In this document: one piece after another, positions 4,284 to 5,280 of the stretch | Numbering within the stretch: position 1 is the first letter of the stretch | Layout: every line of letters begins with the position of its first letter | Origin: Bacillota bacterium | Lineage (GTDB): Bacteria; Bacillota; Bacilli; Alicyclobacillales; SLC66 | Direction: 5' to 3' | NCBI GenBank assembly: GCA_021799325.1 | Contig: JAJZAS010000134.1 | Span: 1-5,280, forward strand | Length of the DNA: 5,280 nucleotides | Notes under the pieces: generated by a model | What the model was told of the DNA's origin: nothing | What the model saw: only the letters and a program-made list of their open reading frames with translations | Databases searched by the model: none | Made by a program: the position numbers and the translations under genes

Positions 4284-5280
4284 GTGCGATGGCTTCGTCA
4301 TGGTAAATGGCCAAAGTGGATGGTTCACCTCCATTACTTTGCAATTGCTTCTTTTATTCTATTGCTGATAAGCGGAATGGCTTTATACTGGCCACCTGTG
4401 CATACCATTCTCATTCCGTACTTACCATACCTCTATTATTTCCATATCGTTTTAGGGATCCTTTTTGGTGTGGCGATCCTTGTACCTATAGTGAGCAGAT
4501 TTTCCTACAAGAAGCGTATCAGAAGATTGGATTGGCTGATGCCCATGTTGTTGGGATCAAGCATTGTCTTTACCGGTATCATCATATGGCAAGTTGGTAT
4601 ATTTGCAGCGTCATGGGGAAGTGTTGCATTTCGCTGGCATGGTTCGATGTCAGCCGTGCTTCTGGTATGGGTGTTGATTCATTTCGTTTACAAGTGGGTG
4701 AGCTATCAACCGAATTCTGACGGTTGGAACCCTAAATTGGTCCCATCAAGAAGAGGGTTTTTGCGTTGGGTGGGGACCGGTGTGGCAGGAACTGTCGTGC
4801 TGATGATCCTTGATCCTTATCGTTGGTGGGGTGAGGTCATATCGTCTTCCCGACATCCAATGGGGGAAGGGACACCTTCGGATTTTGCTGCTTATTATAC
4901 CGTTACGGGAAATTACCCATCTGTCGATTTAAGTCATTATCGATTAGTAGTGGATGGTTTGGTGCAAAGGCCAAGAATCTTAACCTGGCGCGATGTGGAA
5001 ACATTGCATTCGTTGGAGGAAAGTGCAAATTTCCATTGCGTAACAGGCTGGACGGTACCTGACGTGAAATGGAGAGGAATACACATCAAAACACTAGTGG
5101 ATATGGTTGCGCCACGAGCTAATGTCAATTACGTGCATTTTTACTCATTGGACGGAGTATACTCGGAATCCTTATCACTACAAGAAGCACTTGATCCCAC
5201 TGTGCTTTTAGCTTTTGAATTAGACGGTAAACCACTATTAACACAGCAAGGGTTCCCTTTGCGTCTTGTCGTGCCTAAGA
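4284..5280 (+). CDS. Cytochrome b / molybdopterin oxidoreductase fusion with internal Tat signal (3' end cut by the window)
   Basis: The frame is open from GTG 4284 to the window end (332 codons). Residues 1-140 form a four-helix cytochrome b (helices near 16-34, 52-70, 86-106 and 120-138). Candidate heme ligands are H15 or H17, H54, and H119 with H133. The 14-residue spacing of the last pair is as in formate dehydrogenase/hydrogenase cytochrome b subunits, implying two b hemes. Next comes a twin-arginine motif, SRRGFLRW (155-162), with a hydrophobic stretch to about 178. From about 203 the chain is a sulfite-oxidase-fold molybdopterin domain (PF00174 type): YTVTGNYP, the expected molybdenum-ligand Cys252 in FHCVTGW, and PLRLVVPK at the edge. 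Roughly the last 50 or more residues are missing. Basic loops (7-12, 71-81, 137-161) predict an N-in, five-helix protein with the molybdenum domain outside the cell membrane. The domain is closer to the MsrP (YedY)-like branch than to eukaryotic sulfite oxidase. The substrate (methionine sulfoxide, sulfite or another oxyanion or S/N-oxide) cannot be told. Electrons probably pass between menaquinol and the molybdenum centre through the hemes. Confidence 0.88.
   Translation, partial: MRWLRHGKWPKWMVHLHYFAIASFILLLISGMALYWPPVHTILIPYLPYLYYFHIVLGILFGVAILVPIVSRFSYKKRIRRLDWLMPMLLGSSIVFTGIIIWQVGIFAASWGSVAFRWHGSMSAVLLVWVLIHFVYKWVSYQPNSDGWNPKLVPSRRGFLRWVGTGVAGTVVLMILDPYRWWGEVISSSRHPMGEGTPSDFAAYYTVTGNYPSVDLSHYRLVVDGLVQRPRILTWRDVETLHSLEESANFHCVTGWTVPDVKWRGIHIKTLVDMVAPRANVNYVHFYSLDGVYSESLSLQEALDPTVLLAFELDGKPLLTQQGFPLRLVVPK

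Noticed and set aside
4307..4720. Forward ORF of 137 codons inside the oxidoreductase region
   Set aside because: It is in another frame from the cytochrome b reading frame that starts at GTG 4284, has no ribosome site, and its translation is Cys/His-rich without membrane or domain pattern. The overlapping frame shows clear helices, heme histidines and a continuing molybdopterin domain.
4937..5128. Minus-strand ORF of 63 codons opposite the oxidoreductase gene
   Set aside because: Antisense to the molybdenum-ligand region of the real gene; no independent evidence.

Overview
The window looks like chromosomal DNA from a low-to-moderate GC Bacillota (Firmicute). The evidence is strong Shine-Dalgarno sites, frequent GTG starts (three of the five starts in view), AT-rich spacers, and a chemoreceptor whose signalling hairpin is of the kind common in Bacilli and Clostridia-like bacteria. 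A spore-forming group such as Alicyclobacillaceae is my guess from protein style only; nothing here proves it. All genes are on the + strand.

Layout: (1) 3-164, the C-terminal tail of a gene that starts upstream, possibly the end of a two-component signalling protein. (2) 165-486, an AT-rich spacer without a gene. It carries a candidate promoter whose -10 box lies inside a 7-2-7 inverted repeat. (3) 487-2226, a complete membrane chemoreceptor (methyl-accepting chemotaxis protein). (4) 2279-3229, a ten-helix DMT-superfamily transporter, 52 bases downstream and probably co-transcribed. (5) 3230-3322, a spacer with a candidate promoter. (6) 3323-3649, an unrecognised two-helix membrane protein with a His-rich tail, followed after 2 bases by (7) 3652-4218, a DUF1003 membrane protein. 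(8) 4219-4283, a very AT-rich spacer with an 18-bp perfect palindrome overlapping a candidate promoter. (9) 4284 to the window end, a membrane protein that fuses a four-helix cytochrome b to an internal twin-arginine (Tat) signal and a sulfite-oxidase-fold molybdopterin domain. It lacks its C-terminus.

The genes do not form one obvious pathway. They read as three probable transcription units: chemoreceptor plus transporter, two-helix protein plus DUF1003, and the heme-molybdenum oxidoreductase. The last gene is the most informative. Its positive-inside charge pattern, four candidate heme histidines, RR motif and molybdenum-ligand Cys fit a single-chain enzyme. Its cytochrome part would exchange electrons with the quinone pool while its catalytic domain sits outside the membrane. 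I see no CRISPR, mobile element, tRNA, rRNA or convincing intrinsic terminator. I find no clear evidence for a wholly new system. The best candidates for unexplored biology are the two-helix/DUF1003 pair and the regulation of the heme-molybdenum fusion.
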